From: Liolophura sinensis | Taxonomy: Eukaryota; Mollusca; Polyplacophora; Chitonida; Chitonidae | NCBI RefSeq assembly: GCF_032854445.1 | Contig: NC_088304.1 | Location: forward strand, 36,538,108-36,602,107 | Reading direction: 5' to 3' | DNA length: 64,000 nucleotides | Part shown: positions 31,101 through 46,100 of the stretch, one piece after another | Position numbering within the stretch: position 1 is the stretch's first letter | Layout: each line of letters begins with the position of its first letter | Made by a program: the position numbers and the translations under genes | The notes under the pieces: generated by a model | The model's input: the letters and a program-made list of their open reading frames with translations, nothing else | What the model was told of the DNA's origin: nothing | Database searches by the model: none

Positions 31101-34100
31101 ACATTGTGTAAAGTTTAATGAATCATTTATTTTCATGGTTTGCATACATAACAGTCGTATCACAGACTCCCTGCCTGCAATGGCTGTTACCTTTCTGCTG
31201 TTCGTCATCCCGAGTGCCAAACCGAGGCCATTGGCTAGTTCATCTTCCGGTAAGAATAACCTAACTGTCACTCTGAACTGACACTAACCGTAAGGTAATC
31301 CAAACTCTGAGATGCCATAAACTACTTGGTAAACCTTATTGTTAACTGACATCAGCATTAACGAAATATAATAGCCGAACGAATCAAATTGAAGCTATTA
31401 TGTGTAACATTCATACTCTCTTTGATGCTCTGCTTTCACTCTCTGCTCCTGCATTTTATATTTATGCCGATAGGTGTAATATTTTTGACATTTGAATCTT
31501 TCAGTCTCTGGTCCTCAGCCACCATTGATGGACTGGGCTGCAGTGCAGCTTAATTTCCCTTGGTCTATAGTTTTGCTGTTAGGCGGTGGTTTTGCTCTAG
31601 CTACAGCCTGTAAGGTAAGAAAATGACACCATTTGTATTTGCTTCTATCATATAATATTCAACATCTCCATACTTTTAGAGCGAAGTCAGTTTCTGTAGC
31701 GCGTTTCCATGAAATGTGTAAATTTTTGGAAATATTGAACTATGTATTTATTTGATTATTCAAGAATATTTAACTGTTACGACACTGGCCAGGGTTATGA
31801 TGCGAGCAAACCTGGAAAATTACGTCCCTGGAAAAAATAGTTGACTGATTTTTCAGTGTGCTTTAGTGTAAGTTGGTGTTACATTCTGCATGATCTACTT
31901 GGACGCAATCGTAAGTAAGTCTGCTGTGCATTTCTAATATCGTGTGGATTTATATGGTATCGATCAAGTGACTGCCCAAGTACTGGAGCTTCATAGGTAA
32001 AAGTAATAGACACTCTCAGCTTGTACTGATTTACACTTTACGATTTATAATACTGCTAATCTGATTGTTGTTTTCTGTTCTCAGGTTTCCGGATTTTCAT
32101 TGTGGTTAGCTCTCAAGTTATCGACCTTGGAACAGATTCCTCTATGGGTTTCCTCCGTTATCATTGCGGGAGTTGTCTCCCTTGCTACTGAAATCTCATC
32201 AAACACGGCAGTTGCCAGCATTTTTATTCCAGTTATGGCGGAAATGGTAAAAACAAATTCATCTGCATGAACAAAATTTCGTTTTTACCCATTCGCACGA
32301 TTATATTCAGTCGGTTATTTTGAATACATCGGCTTTGGGCGGAGAGGAGTTCAATAATGTGTACCTCCGAACACACAATTTACTCGAGTTTCACATGAAA
32401 TTCAGACTAAAATTGCCTGTAGAATCACGTATTCCGAACACCTGGCTCGGCTGGTTTTCAGATTCTACATCAGTACAGTGGAGTTTCCAACATGACAACT
32501 CCTGTCTCTGTCAGGCTTCCTCCCACCGTAATCTTTTGGCTGCCGTCATATTAGCTGAAATACTGCTATCTACCTAGGCAATCGACACGAACCGAGTGGT
32601 ATACCCCCAACTCCCCCGCTATTTTTCTTTTCTTGTATTTGTCCATGTTCTTATTGAATTCATACATCCTGTACAGTATGCCCTCTTTTTGTTTTGTTTG
32701 TCCGTCTTATTCACGACGCCTTTACGACAAAAGGGATAATTTTAATTTTGATATTGTAAATCATCCTTATTTAGATAGCAATATACCAAAGGGTCCTACA
32801 TATGACGTATACATATCTCGCCTTGTAGCATTTGACAGATCTTGCGTTAATTGTGATGACTTTATTCTGCGTCACAAGTTGCTAGTTTAAAAACTAGTTT
32901 GTCAAGGATACTACATTAAACGCCTTCATTCTAAGTTTCTCAAATTTTACAATGAGTATAACACTCTCGTTGGCAGGTATGGACAGAGCGTTCAGATGCA
33001 CAATCTGCATTGTGATCAACCACATAGACGGCGCTGTTATCTATGTACATATCTATCGCGTACATGGTATTTAACAACATAGAAGGCGCTCGTTGCCCAG
33101 TGTTACCGTCTATCTTGCATGTCACGTGTAACATCATAGATGGCGCCTCTTGTAGCATGAGATCTTTACATATTAACGGGAAAGACGTAATCATCCGTTA
33201 CTTTTGAATCACAGTGTGATTGGTTAGGGTCTGTAACGCTCGTCATTTTCAAACTATATCTAATACCGCTTAACCTGGGGCTAGGGGACGTAAAAGTAGC
33301 CATGCTAATTACATCAGCATGATGCCTTTATGAACAGTTGCAATCAAAGCGCGACTGAGATACTTGTTTACCTGTTATTTGACATGGAACTCATTCACGG
33401 ACTACGAATTTGAACTTTGATATGGAATTCATGCCTGGAATATTCATTGTCTGCCCGGCATCATTGAAAACAGTAGTATACACATCATAGGTTCTGGCAC
33501 ACCCTCCCCTTGGGGCCCTCTCCATAACAAATAGAGCCCCCACCCCCCTTTCCCTGCTTCTGGGGGTTCTATTAGACATACCCATCGCACCTGGTATGCT
33601 TCTACACCAAGCGTGTATACAACATGCGAAAGGGTTACAATAATTGCCGGTGGCTTCTCATCTGCTCCACGGAGCTCTGTGGTAAGAGTTGTCTGGGGGA
33701 GTACTGCGGGGGTCATTTATACCGTCTGCGGCGGGGTCCTGGCTCCCAGCCATGTATTAGCTGTGGTCGGGGCGTTAAAAACCGATTTCGGCTTTGCATG
33801 GCCTGCGGATATAATATGGTCCAGACGCGTGAAAGGAAGTGGAGGCACAAGGCTTTCTTGAACGAGTTCAAACGGCTGGCGGCTATAGAAATTTACAATT
33901 AGAGAGTCGTGTGCATAGTTACACCGACTCGTACAATGAGGCACCATCAAAAAGCGCGAGCACTACGGGAGGAGTTTGAGACGCTCCTAGGTGTGCGGCC
34001 CAAGTACCCACGATCCCGCAATGCCTTGGAAGAATTGCAGGGGATCCTCGACAGGCATGAAACGGCTGTGGCTGAGCGGCTGCAAGACATCAAGAACTCC

Positions 34101-37100
34101 CGAAGTAACGAGGAGTTGAAGCAAGACGTCAAGAACCCCCTCAGTAACGAGGAGTTGGATGAATTGCTAGGTGGAATACAGGGTGAAAAGAAACTAGAAT
34201 CCATTAACACCGGCAGGGCCATAAGGAATCTCCTGCGGGTGTGGCAGATGGGTGTACCCGAAGGTGTTTGGACGGACCCCGTAGCCTTCTTAGAAGAAAT
34301 TCGAGCCAGTATTCGCGAGAAGCTAGAAGAAGAGATCCTGGCACTCAACGGGGTTAAGTTCCAACTAGGCCTCAGGGTTCAGCTGCGAAAGGCCCACGCC
34401 GATGGCAGTGACGAGTATACCAACCCAGTACTCCGCAGCAAGCAGGAGGCCCTCCTAGAGGTCGGTGGCATTGACGGAGCTCTAAATAAGGTCTTCCCCA
34501 CCATCCAGGAGGCGCTAGAAAAATGGACGCAGCGAGGGTCAGGGTGGGCTGTAAATAGCGTGCAAACACTCTGGCTTGACATTGCAAGGTATCAGCCGCT
34601 GAGAGGCGGGTCCTACATCCCCCTACCTGCAGCCGTGAGTAACAAGAAAGCAGTCATCAACGTGAAGAACAAAGACGACGACTGCCTGCGATGGGCACTC
34701 GGTCTGCCTTATTTCCAGCCGCCAGAAACCCCCAGAGACCAACAAAGTATCCCACCAATGAAGGTCTTGACTTTGGGGGGATCGACGCCCCCACACCCAT
34801 CTCTCAGATCCCTAAAGTGGAGGAAAAGAACGATCTCGCCAACAACGTGTTCGGGTGGGACAAGGGTGTGATCGTGCACCGCCTCAGCAAGAAGCCCGGC
34901 GACACGCCGGGAATCAATCTGCTGCTGATTTAGAAGGCAGGCAAATTCAATTATACATGGATAAAAGACCTCAATCGGCTCCTATACCAAGAAAGTAAGG
35001 CGCCAAATCGCAAACACTTCTGCGAGCGCTGCCTACACGGCTACACAATGGAGGACCTGCTCGAGGCGCATAAGCTGGAATGCCGAGGGATTGGCCAGAC
35101 GGTGGTGAGGGTGGAGATGCCCCAGGAGGGGGAAAACAAAGTTCTCCTTCCAGAACCACCACAAACAGCTACCGGTTCCGTTCAACATATATGCCGACTT
35201 CGAGGCTCTGACCAAAAAGGTTGAAGGCCCGCCGCCCAGCCCCAGAGAGCAGCACTCAAAAGACCCAGCACCACGAGCCCTGCAGTTACTGCTATGTTGT
35301 GGTGCGTTGCGAATACAGAGGCTCTGTCGCGACGGAACACTTCCTCAGCGCTCTCCGGCAAGAGGAGCGGGAAATCCAAAATGTTCTAGCCAACCCTATA
35401 GCCATGAGGATGACTCCCCAGGACTGGCAGGCCCACAACAACGCCACAACCTGTCACGTGTGTGAGAAGCCTCTAGGCGTCGATTCTGTGTGCGATCACT
35501 GCCATATCACCGGCAAGTACAGAGGCGCGGCCCATAACGCATGCAACCTAAAGTTGCGGTTGGGTCCCAAGACAGCCATACCAGTAGTCTTCCACAACCT
35601 ACGGGGCTACGACGGGCACCTCCTGATGCAAGCCATAAGTAAGGTGGAGGCCCGCATCTCCTGCATCTCCTGCATCTCCTGCATCCCCAACAACACGGAA
35701 AAGTACATCTCCTTCTCGCTGGGGCAGCTCCGCTTCATCGACAGCGTTCAATTCTTACCGACTTCCCTTGACAATCTGGTAGAGGCCAACAAATCTGAGG
35801 CTTTCCACATCACAGCCCGGTTTGAGCCTGCCGAAGAAAAACGTAAGTTACTCATGCGCAAGGGTGTCTACCCCTATGAGTATATGGATTCCTGGGAGTG
35901 CTTCGACGAGTCCAGCCCCCGACCCAAAGAGGCTTTCTACAGTAAGCTCAAAGTCGGAGGCATTAGCGATGAGGACTACATACCTCAACAGGTATGGAAA
36001 GTATTTGACTGCACCAATCTGGGAGACTACACAGACATTTACTGTCGCACAGACGTGCTTCTGTTGGCCGATGTGTTTGAGGCCTTCCGGAAGACTTGTT
36101 TACGGAAGTATGGATTGGACCCCGCTCACTAATTTACGAGCCCAGGTCTCTCGTGGGATGCGCTGTTCAAGAAGACTGGGGTAGAGCTGGAGCTGTTGAC
36201 CGACTACGACCAACATCTCTTCATTGAGAAGGGGTTGCGAGTTTATGGGTCCATGGTAAGTAAGCGATACGCCAAAGCAAATAATCCGCATGTGGAGGGA
36301 TACAATCCCGAAAGCCCAAACAGCTACATCCAATACCTAGACGCCAATAATCTATATGGCTGGGCTATGAGTCAGTACCTTCCAACGGGCAGCTTCCAGT
36401 GGGTAGATGACGCGCGGCGTCTCGGCGAAACGATTGCTACCCACCCCCACGACAGTCCTTTCGGTTGCATCCTCGAGGTCGACCTAGAGTGTCCGGCCGG
36501 CCTACATAACGCACATAACGGCTACCCATTAGCCCCGGAGCGTCTGGTGGTCCAGAAGGAGTGGATGTCAGACTATCAGCACGGCCTTCTCGGCAAGAAA
36601 GCGCCTACCGAGGTCGAAAAGCTGGCCCCCAACCACCGCAACAAGGAACGGTACGTCCTGCACTACCGGAACCTACAGCTGTATCTATCTCTGGGAATGC
36701 GCCTGACAAAGGTTCACCGGGCCCTGAGATTCGCCCAGAGCCCTTGGATGGAACCCTATATCAGGATGAACAACGAGCTCGGAAAAACGGCCGCGAGTAA
36801 ATTCGAGAAGGACTTGTACAAGCTAATGAACAACTCGGTCTTCGGAAAAACTATGGAGAACCTTCGCAAGCGTGTTGACGTCAAGCTGGTACGCTCTGGA
36901 GAAGACGACAAGCTCCGACGCTTGATAGCCAGCCCGAGCTTCGCACGGGCAAACATATTTGATGATGACCTCGCAGCGATTCAGATGCACAAGACCCGTC
37001 TAGTCCTAAACCGACCTTTCTACGTGGGCATGAGCATTCTAGATCTCTCCAAGCACCTGATGTACAACTTCTACTACAACTACATGGAGGCCCAGTACGG

Positions 37101-40100
37101 AGAGCGCTGCCAGCTCCTCTATACTGACACGGATAGTCTGCTACTCGAGATTCAGACTGAGGATGTTTATAGGGATATGGCTGAGAATGCAAACCTGTAC
37201 GACACCTCAGATTACCACGCACTGCACAGCGTATCAAATATGAAGGTCTTGGGGAAAATGAAGGACTAGTGCGCGGGGCGGCCGATCGCCGAATACATTG
37301 GTCTGTGCCCCAAGATGTACTCCATTCTGGAGGCAGGTGGAGCCAACATTAAGAAAGCCAAGGGCGTGAAAAAGGGAGTTGTGGATCCGCCATAAGCAGT
37401 ACAAAGAGGCCCTCTTCGAGAAACAGATCTTCCGACACGGTATGGACGGGCTGCGATCAGAGTGCCACCATATCTATGGGCAGCACCTGAATAAGGTCTC
37501 ACTGTCCCCCTTCGATAGTAAGCGCTGGATCGCCGAAGATGGTGTCCACACCTTGGCTTATGGCCATAGAGATGCCCCTCCTTAACGGCACACGCAGGAT
37601 TGGCTGGAATGAACATCCTCTTCCAGGAACTACTAGCGCCGTAGAACCCCATCCGGAGGAAGCTGAGCATCGGGAGGCACTATAAGCAACTCCTCACGAA
37701 CGAATCCCCGTCGCGGGCCATCCGACGTATCGTCTAGATAGTACAGCACGGGTTCATTAGGCTTTGTGACAGGGCGCCCAAGCCGATATATCTCTAGAGA
37801 CCACACAGGATCAGTCGCGCGACGGCAGCCGCCCTCCCGCTCTCCAGGCTAATAGAGATAACGAACACCAACACTCTCGGGGATCTTCCGCTCATTAGGT
37901 CCAACGGGACGACCTGGAACCGTTGAGGAAGGCTTATGGGGCACCCCTTTTGCCTTGATGGCGTCTTTCGGCTTTTTACCGATCAGTCTCGTTGTCTTGT
38001 TATTCAGAGTGGCCACAACAGAGGGCAGTCGAGCCACCCATTCAGTAGACCGGTTTTCGGGAGGAAGGCGCATCTCCTGGGCGTACTGGCGTCCAAAGAG
38101 CCAGGGTCAACTTGGAGAAGCTTCGGCCATCTCAGGGGTCCCCGCTTGTAAATGCGAGAGAGAGCATCAGGGACTTCTTTGGAATCTTTAGTAGCCAGAG
38201 GTTCCGCCTCCTTGTAGCGAGAAGCGACATCAACAACTGTCAGCGCGTACTTAGAAAATACATCGGCTTGGTGGGTGTCATTCGGCGTGGAAACATCAAA
38301 CATAGGCCTCGGTATTTTTCGGGGATGAGGCAGGTATATCTGCCAGATAGCCTGATTTTTCAGCCAGGCCCGGACCACATCTTCGGAGACTTTAGCCGCA
38401 GTGGCAAGTTTCTGAATGGTGAGTCCGGCACAGTCAGTTCGGATTACTTGGTGAGTTTTGCGATTCCGTAACTCACACCCCCAACCACACATATTCCCAG
38501 GATGACGAAGGTCATCTCGCGGTGTTTTTGATCTTCACTAGGCACATAGAAATCGGAGAGCTGTGGCACTGTGCCCAGCAGCGCGTCGCGTGCGTCGCGT
38601 GTAAGAGTTTTGCCCGTGACCTTAAAGTACTCGCGGATTGCAGCATCGATATCCCGGAACGTTTAGACAGCGTGGCCCTGGCGGCGGAGTTCATCGTTGA
38701 TCCAGTCCAAGCGCTCAGTGCGCTTTCGGGCCCATTTTTCCTGGGCGGCTTGGAGCTGTTCTACAGCGCGGTCATGGCGCCTCCGCTCTTCGTCGACACC
38801 GGAACTCCTCAGCATCGAAAACATATAGCTGCTCCCGCTGAAGGCCAAAGCGTTTACGAGGGCGTTGACCATCATCATTGCGATGGAGGCGATTACTTTT
38901 TGATTATATTGGGAGGAAGGAGCCCTTGTTTAATTAGCAGGTCCTTCGAAAAAATGGCCAGGCCTACATCTGCAATGACCATGCCGACGTCACGGGGTGT
39001 TAAGTCCAGCTTCGGGAGGGCTCTTTTCAGGAACATCTGGCCGAGACGAGCGTACCCACTAGCCAGGAGAGAGACCACAGCGGCGTGGTAGGCCGCGTTG
39101 ACTAGCACTTTTCCGTCACTGGGTGGAGTAGACAAGCTGCTCTATATAGAAAGGGTCGCGACGTGTATTCAAATGGAGATTCTTTTCTTGCGGCGTGATA
39201 TCTGCACCTCGTGCCTGCGGCGTAATATCTGCACCTCGTCCATGTGCTGTATAGCGGCTGCGCCAAAGGCGTAGCAACACTAGCACTGCAAGGCTGCCAG
39301 CGCCTAATAACGCCAGGGGCGCCCTCCAGTGGGTGATTTGGTGTGCCTTCGTAGAATCCGGTTCCTTCGCAAAATCTGTGGCCTCCCCCTCCTTTGTAGA
39401 ATCCGGTTCCTTCGGCTGTTTCTTGGTGGAATCAGCTGCGCCAAGCAAAGCAGCCTTTGCCTTGCAAAGCTCGTCCTTGAGCTTTTCAGCCTTGGCCTTT
39501 CTCGCTGCAGCACCCGCTCGACCCGCAGCGACTTTTTTGGGATTCTTCGCAGGGCCGTCATTCGTAGAATCCGCTGTCAACCCCTCCGCTTCCTTCGGGC
39601 CTTTCGTTGTACTCATGTTCCTCTGGATCATACGGCTCATTTCTAGGATAGCAGTGGTGTTCAAATGAGCAGTGCTCAGCAGTGGTCAACGCCATGGTTA
39701 ACGGTGCCAAGTACTTACCATAGCAGTAGTATAGCCAGCAGCTAGCACTGCTAAGCGCCTGTTCAACAAATGGGTCGGTGGCGAGCTGTGCCATGAGCAT
39801 TGGTCGATTCTCGGGTGGGATTGGTAGGAGCCAGCTGGCCGCACTTACATATGATCTCAAGAACATACCTCCGAGACCGTTAACCATCCGCGCACCGAGC
39901 TTAGCCTCGTACCGGGAGTGCAGCCTTTCAGCGTCTTCGTTGCTCATGGCGTCGATCTCAGCGGCTGTTACGTCTTTTCCCAGATATCGCTTGGCCTGCC
40001 CACCCACCGTAAGTGCCGCCAGCCTGTCCCTGAGCTGCCGTGCATCATCTTGTCGGCTGGGATCGGGCTGTTGGCTGGGGCCGGGCTGTTGGCTGGGGCC

Positions 40101-43100
40101 GGGCTGTTGGGTGGGGCCGGGCTCCTCCTCTGCGCCCAGAATCTCGTCTATAAGCTCGTCGATATCCATGCCTATTGGACGTAGGGGCGCCTACGTCTAA
40201 TATATACTATCCAAAAAAAGAAACGCATAGGTGTTTTGATTTATTTTGAAATGAAATAAATACATTTTGTCTTCATTTCATGAGCAAAATGTGTTTTAAT
40301 ATTGTTAATAGTCACAGTTAGCACACATTTTATTCCTCAAAACATTTCTTGGTTGAAAATGTTGAGTTTGGAGGCCGTTTTGGGAAGAAGTAAAAAATAC
40401 AGCACCACACTGCATCACATGCAGTCTTACGCATGGAAAGCATGCAGTGTGTGACTATAAAACCGCAACTTCGGGCCGGAAATCGGCGTCTTTCAAGTGG
40501 TGTTTTCAAGCTGATTCAACATGCCACGTCTTGACACTGTCACAAGAAATATTGCCATTGGAAGACTTCAAGCTGGAGAGTCCCAATCGTCCATTTCTAG
40601 GCGTCTACACGTCAGCCAGAGCACGATTTCACGGCTTGCTGTCCGCTACAACAATACTGGGACAACAAATGACCGTCGGCGTTCAGGTCGACCACGTGTC
40701 ACTACAGCAGCCCAAGATCGCCACATAAGAGTCCTCCATTTGCGTGCCAGTTGTGCTACAGCTGAAACGGCAGCAGCCAGCTTACCGGGACTGAGGATAT
40801 CAGGTCAGACAGTGCGGAACAGGCTGAGGGAACATGGACTGAGAGCCAGGAGGCCCTATGTTGGGATCGTGCTGCGTCCTCACCATCGCGCCAATCGCCT
40901 CCGATGGTGTAACAACGTGACTGCATGGAATCTACGCAACTGGCGACGCATTTGGTTCAGTGATGAGTCCAGATTCCTATTGCAGAGACGTGATGGTAGA
41001 AACCGGGTTTACAGACGTGCACACGAACGTTATGCCCCTTTCTGCGTACGCCAAGTGGACAGATTTGGTGGAGGGAGTGTGATGATGTAGGCAGCAATAT
41101 CGTATACTGGTCGTACAAATCTTGTCCACGTTTAGGGAAATCTTACGGCCGTACGCTACCGAGACACCATCCTGCAGCCACACCTCTTACCTGTCATTGA
41201 CGTTCAGCCGGAGTTGTTCCAGCAGGACAACGCCAGACCGCACACGGCACGTGTCACAAGGGACTTCCTCGCCGAAAACAATGTAAATGTGCTACCCTGG
41301 CCGTCCCGTTAACCGGATCTTAACCCAATTGAGCATCTGTGGTATGAACTTGATCGACGTCTACGCCAACGTCAACCTCAACCCCAAACGCTTCAAGAGC
41401 AAGTTGCATGTTTGCAGGAGGAGTGGCAGAACATTCCCCAGGCCTCTATCCAGCGTCTCATCCAGTCCATGACAAGGCGTGTCAGAACTGTTATTCGTGC
41501 CCGTGGTAGTCACAACAGATACTGACATTCCACTCAAGTGGGAGACTCATTGTGAGTGTCTTACCTCAAGTTGATGGCCTTGTTGTCTAGATATGGACCC
41601 TTCCTTAATCTGTGTAAAAAATATTTGCAGAATAGCAATTCTTATTTAGTTATGCATAATTGAAAAGACTACATCACCTCCGCAAAAAACCGGGTTATGC
41701 GTTTCTTTTTTTGGATAGTATATAATCTTAGATGTGGCGGGCGTATCAGTCATTAGCAGGAGCTTAGAATGCGGACTGTTCTTGAGCTTCTGTCGAACCT
41801 CTGCCTTTTCGCTCTCGGCCTCGATGATGTGGTTCTCCTCCAGGCATTCGTTGAACGAGTGCTGATCTTTGCAGTGGAATAAAGCCACCCACTTTATCTG
41901 CTCGCAAAAGTCTTTGAGAACGGCGTTATATTTCTGAGTGAGCACCCAGACGCTTTGCTTTGCATGACGGCCCGAGAAAGCCATGAATGACAGCATTTTT
42001 TGTTTCTTCTTCATCGCTTCCAACGCGCTACAATCATCGATGATGTATAAGGTGGGCTCCCCCTCGAACAATCTGTAGAAAGCTCTCAGACAGTCGTTGA
42101 GCCGCTCGCCAGGGTCAAAACAATAGACCTCAGGGTCAGACAGTATCCATCGCCGCCGGTACGCCTCGTTATGCTTAAGAGTGGGGCACAGGATCACAAT
42201 GTGATGAAAGAAACCACGGAAAGGGCCCTCAAACAGGTCCAGCACGAAGACAGTTTTGCCGCAGTTCGTCTGCCCACAGATAATCGCGCAGTGGGCGCCA
42301 TCAATAAAGCGCGCTAACGAATCTACCATTCTCGATGTGCAGCTTTGCGTCCATGATCACATAGAGATATACGTTCAACACGCCGGGATATTCTCTCTCT
42401 TTTGTCACCTGTATCGTAATCACCTCGCTGGCGTTCAGAACGCGCCTCCCACTGCCATGCAGCTCGTCATCGTCGTTTGGCCGAAGGTCAAGCCAGAAGG
42501 CGTGCTTGTGCGTCAAGACCTCTTCCAGGGAGACGTCTGCCAGGCCTAAGTCTTTAAGGACCCTGGCCACCTCAGGGTCTCGCTTCCGTAGGGGTGAGCT
42601 GGCGAAAAACCTCTGGACCTCGCCCCATTGCTGGTACGCCCGCATGCCCTGGCTGTACAGCTGATTGGGGACCCCTTCTATTGTGACTTCTACTTTGGTG
42701 ATCTTCCGATTCCGACCTCCTCTTCCACGGGGTTCCTTTAGTCTCGAACAGCATGAGGATGCCCTTCATTGCTCTCGCGGGCGTGTTCAGGTTTATGTTC
42801 CAGAGAGTATCAGACTTGTCCTTCACAAACTTTCGGTGCAGGAGGAAGCGATCATACAGAATGCAGACGCCACCGGCAAACTGGGTGCGGATCTGTCTAG
42901 GAGCTCCTCTTCGGTGACCATATCGAACTCCAGGCTGATGTTGTCGGTGGTGTAGGTCGCGTCGTCATTGTCTCTTGCCTGAATGACCCGGCCGTAATCG
43001 TTGAACGTCAGTTCGTACTCCAGTCGGTCGGCCAAGGCACTTGGTAGAATGGCATGTGGCTATCTAGAAGTTGAAAGTCTAGCTGAATGTGAAACCGGCT

Positions 43101-46100
43101 GCCAAAGGCGCTAGCGATGGCATTTTTTCCAGTATCGCCGTCACTTGCGTCCTCCGCTCCGACTGGAAGTTTAGGCATGTTTTCGCTGCCGATGCCTTGG
43201 TAGGCCGCATTCCGCCGTTTGTTTTTGGTCAGCCATAAGTCGCCGTAGCAATGAAACACATCAGCGTTGTCGATGGACATTAACTAATTCCCGCTGATTC
43301 TGATCGTGGTTTTCTTGACTACTGCGCGTCCGAGATTCCCGACCACTGTGGCGTTCGGGTCGGATGAATTGATTGTGATCAAAAAGGCCAAGCGCACGGT
43401 ATCGGGCACAATGACGTCATTTGCGCCGAGGTTGGGGAAGCGGACCAAGAGTTGTTGATTCTGGTCGATCGTACTCGGGTTGTTGGTAACGACCAAGGAC
43501 TGCCGTACACCTTCTACCCCCCGAGGCTTACGGAGTGTTCTGAAAGGGTTTAGCCTGCGTCCGTATGCATCCATTGTGTATTGAAGGCATACCTTGCAAT
43601 GTTCAATACGAGGATTATGGCAGACTATGACTTTGATAACCAGGCGTACGACGCCAGAGAAGACAACGCCCAAGACGATGCCAGAGAGGAGAACAACATC
43701 GACGACGAGCGGACCCCTCTCCTTGCAGGTAATAATGTTCCCGAGCAACAAAGCTTTGGTGATGAGTTCCTCAAATCCCCAGAAGGAAGGATATTAGCGC
43801 AAGCCGTTAATGATTATTACAAAAACTTGGAGGAGATGTATGGCCTCCCCCCCAAAAGTCTCAAACGCTATTACATGAATTTTGAGATTAGCGAAGAAGG
43901 GAAAGTGATGTAAAAATCATCCACAAACGAACAGGTGGATCGCGAGTCCTCACATCAATCGCCAACCAAAAAGGAGGGGGTGATGCTATTCGACCGGGGC
44001 TGGGCATTGAAAACTGGAGGAAGGCAATCCAGCCATCGTTGCATCCGGCAGCAGTCGCAGCCATGGACACAGCGAGTTTAGAACTCGGTGCCGTGGCCGC
44101 CGAGGCAGATACCATGGAGCTGAAGGATTTAAACCAAGCAGCGAAAAAAGCCGATGATGCTGTCCACACACTGGAAACAAGCTTGACGGATAGTGAGGTC
44201 GGGCGGGCTCTTAAAACGATAAACGACCTTCCTCTTCCCATGCGAGAACTTCTGGGGCTTGACAAGGCACTGCAGACCTCAGAAGGCGAACACGCGAATA
44301 ACCTCGCCAAGCTGTCAAGTCTCGATAAGGACATCGCAAAACAAAAACAGAAGTTGCAGGAGGCCACTGATGAATTCTCCCGGCGCCGGATCCCTGACCG
44401 GATAAAGAATCTCGAGGACGAGAGGGTGGCCCGGCTGGAAGCAGCCTCTTTAACGGGCGAAGCCATGCGCACTCAAATACGCCGCATCAAGCAGGCGGTC
44501 GATCGCATCCTACACAAGGATACCACTCTGGCCGAGCGCGTCCGCACCCTCTTCCGGGAGCAGGGAATAACCGTGGTCTGCATTCTCACGGCAATTGGGA
44601 TGGCGATCTCGACACTGGGGCTAGCGATAAAGTTGGCGCTGACTGGCAGGTCCGGTAGGGGCATCCAGCCAACGCCACCTCCATCCGACGGGGGTGGTCT
44701 TAAAGAATGGGTGAAAAAGCATCTCCAGTCCCTGGAGCGCGCCCTTGGCAAGCTGGCTGGGAAGCCTGCCGCTGCGATTCCGGGTATTATTGGCAGTATC
44801 GTGTCCTGGCTACTGAACCTTGTCGGGAAAACGGCTGGGTGGCTGGCCGATAATGTCTGGGCTCTAGTCGTCGCAGTAGGTGGCCTAATGCTCGTGGCTG
44901 TTCGCAAGTATTTAACGCATAGTCCACAGCAGCAGTAAGCCGATACCAACCCCAGCGACGACGATGGCTGTCTTCTCCGCACCGTGATTCTTTTGCTTTG
45001 GAAATAGGGGTTCTTGTTTGCCTCCGGCGGCAGCAACATGTTGAACGCGCGCAGTGGGAGGTGGGACGCTTTCTTGTGGCTCAACGATCCCGTGGGAAGA
45101 TGCGCGCTTGTGCAAAGTGGGCTGCACTTTAGCGTTCACACCCTCATTGGCGCCTAGCTTCTGGTCCTCTGTGGCCACGACGATTTTGTTGTTGTAGTTC
45201 GCCACATGGTCGATCTGCAGAAGCATGTCGCTGGGGGCCATATATAGGCCTATGCCATACACAAAGTGTACAGCGCTCCCGGCATACTGTAGCACGTCCT
45301 GATAGCGTTTGATAGCAGACGGAAGATCGATCGGAGAGGAAATAGCGTCTTCAACGTTCGCGGCAAACTGTTTTTGCGCGTCGAAGGCTGTGCCGAGCTT
45401 AGAATACGCGCCCTTGTTTGCGCTTGGGCGCCTAGAATAGCCCACACGTATGTCCGGATGGAATCGTTTAGGCGCTCTACGCCCGGCTGCGTGAATCCTT
45501 GGGATGTGTCGACAATGAACGCCGCCCAAGCCTCCTCGGCGTCCTGCTTGATGTAGTCGACGTGGAGCGCTGTAGGCTTTCTAGAGAACGACATCCTGCT
45601 CGGAACGAAGGTCCCATCGGCAATGGGGCTGTAGCCCGTTCTCGTGATATAGAAATATGCAACTCCGAGGCCGTGATTCACCCCCCTGCGCCTCCAGTCT
45701 GTGTGCGCATCTACGCGGAACTCCCTACAAATCCTCTCATAGGCCCTCTCGTCGTAGGGGTTTTTGAATGTCGCCCACGCTCTTGCGGCAGGGGGTTATC
45801 TTTGGCAGCCGGTACTTGGCCAACACATCTGTGAACTGGACTGGAAAGGCTTTCTTTTAATCGATGTAGATGTCAAATCGCGTGAGCTGCTCTGCGTGGG
45901 TTTGGATACTATGAAATGCCCCGGCCTTGTAAGTGGACTCTCTACTGAACCTGTAAGCCTCGCTGTTCATCGTGGCTAAGATGTTCATCACATTGACTGA
46001 CATTCTAAATGGGGCACAGCACACGCTGCCTCATGCCCTTAACAACCTCGACGGCCGCCTTAAAACCGCCCTTCGCGAGATAACATTCTACCCGGCCTGG

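Noticed and set aside
31848-31880. Echo of SLC13 exon 12 start
   Set aside because: GATTTTTCAGTGTGCTTTAG resembles GATTTTCATTGTGGTTAGC, but the match is short and lacks an aligned acceptor; not distinguishable from chance by eye.
33444-33716. Open frames in the Polinton left end on -
   Set aside because: They run through the terminal inverted repeat and have no recognisable motif.
38522-39091. 189-codon + frame opposite the - block
   Set aside because: Shadow of the - strand Polinton genes, which show conserved motifs and tight overlap.
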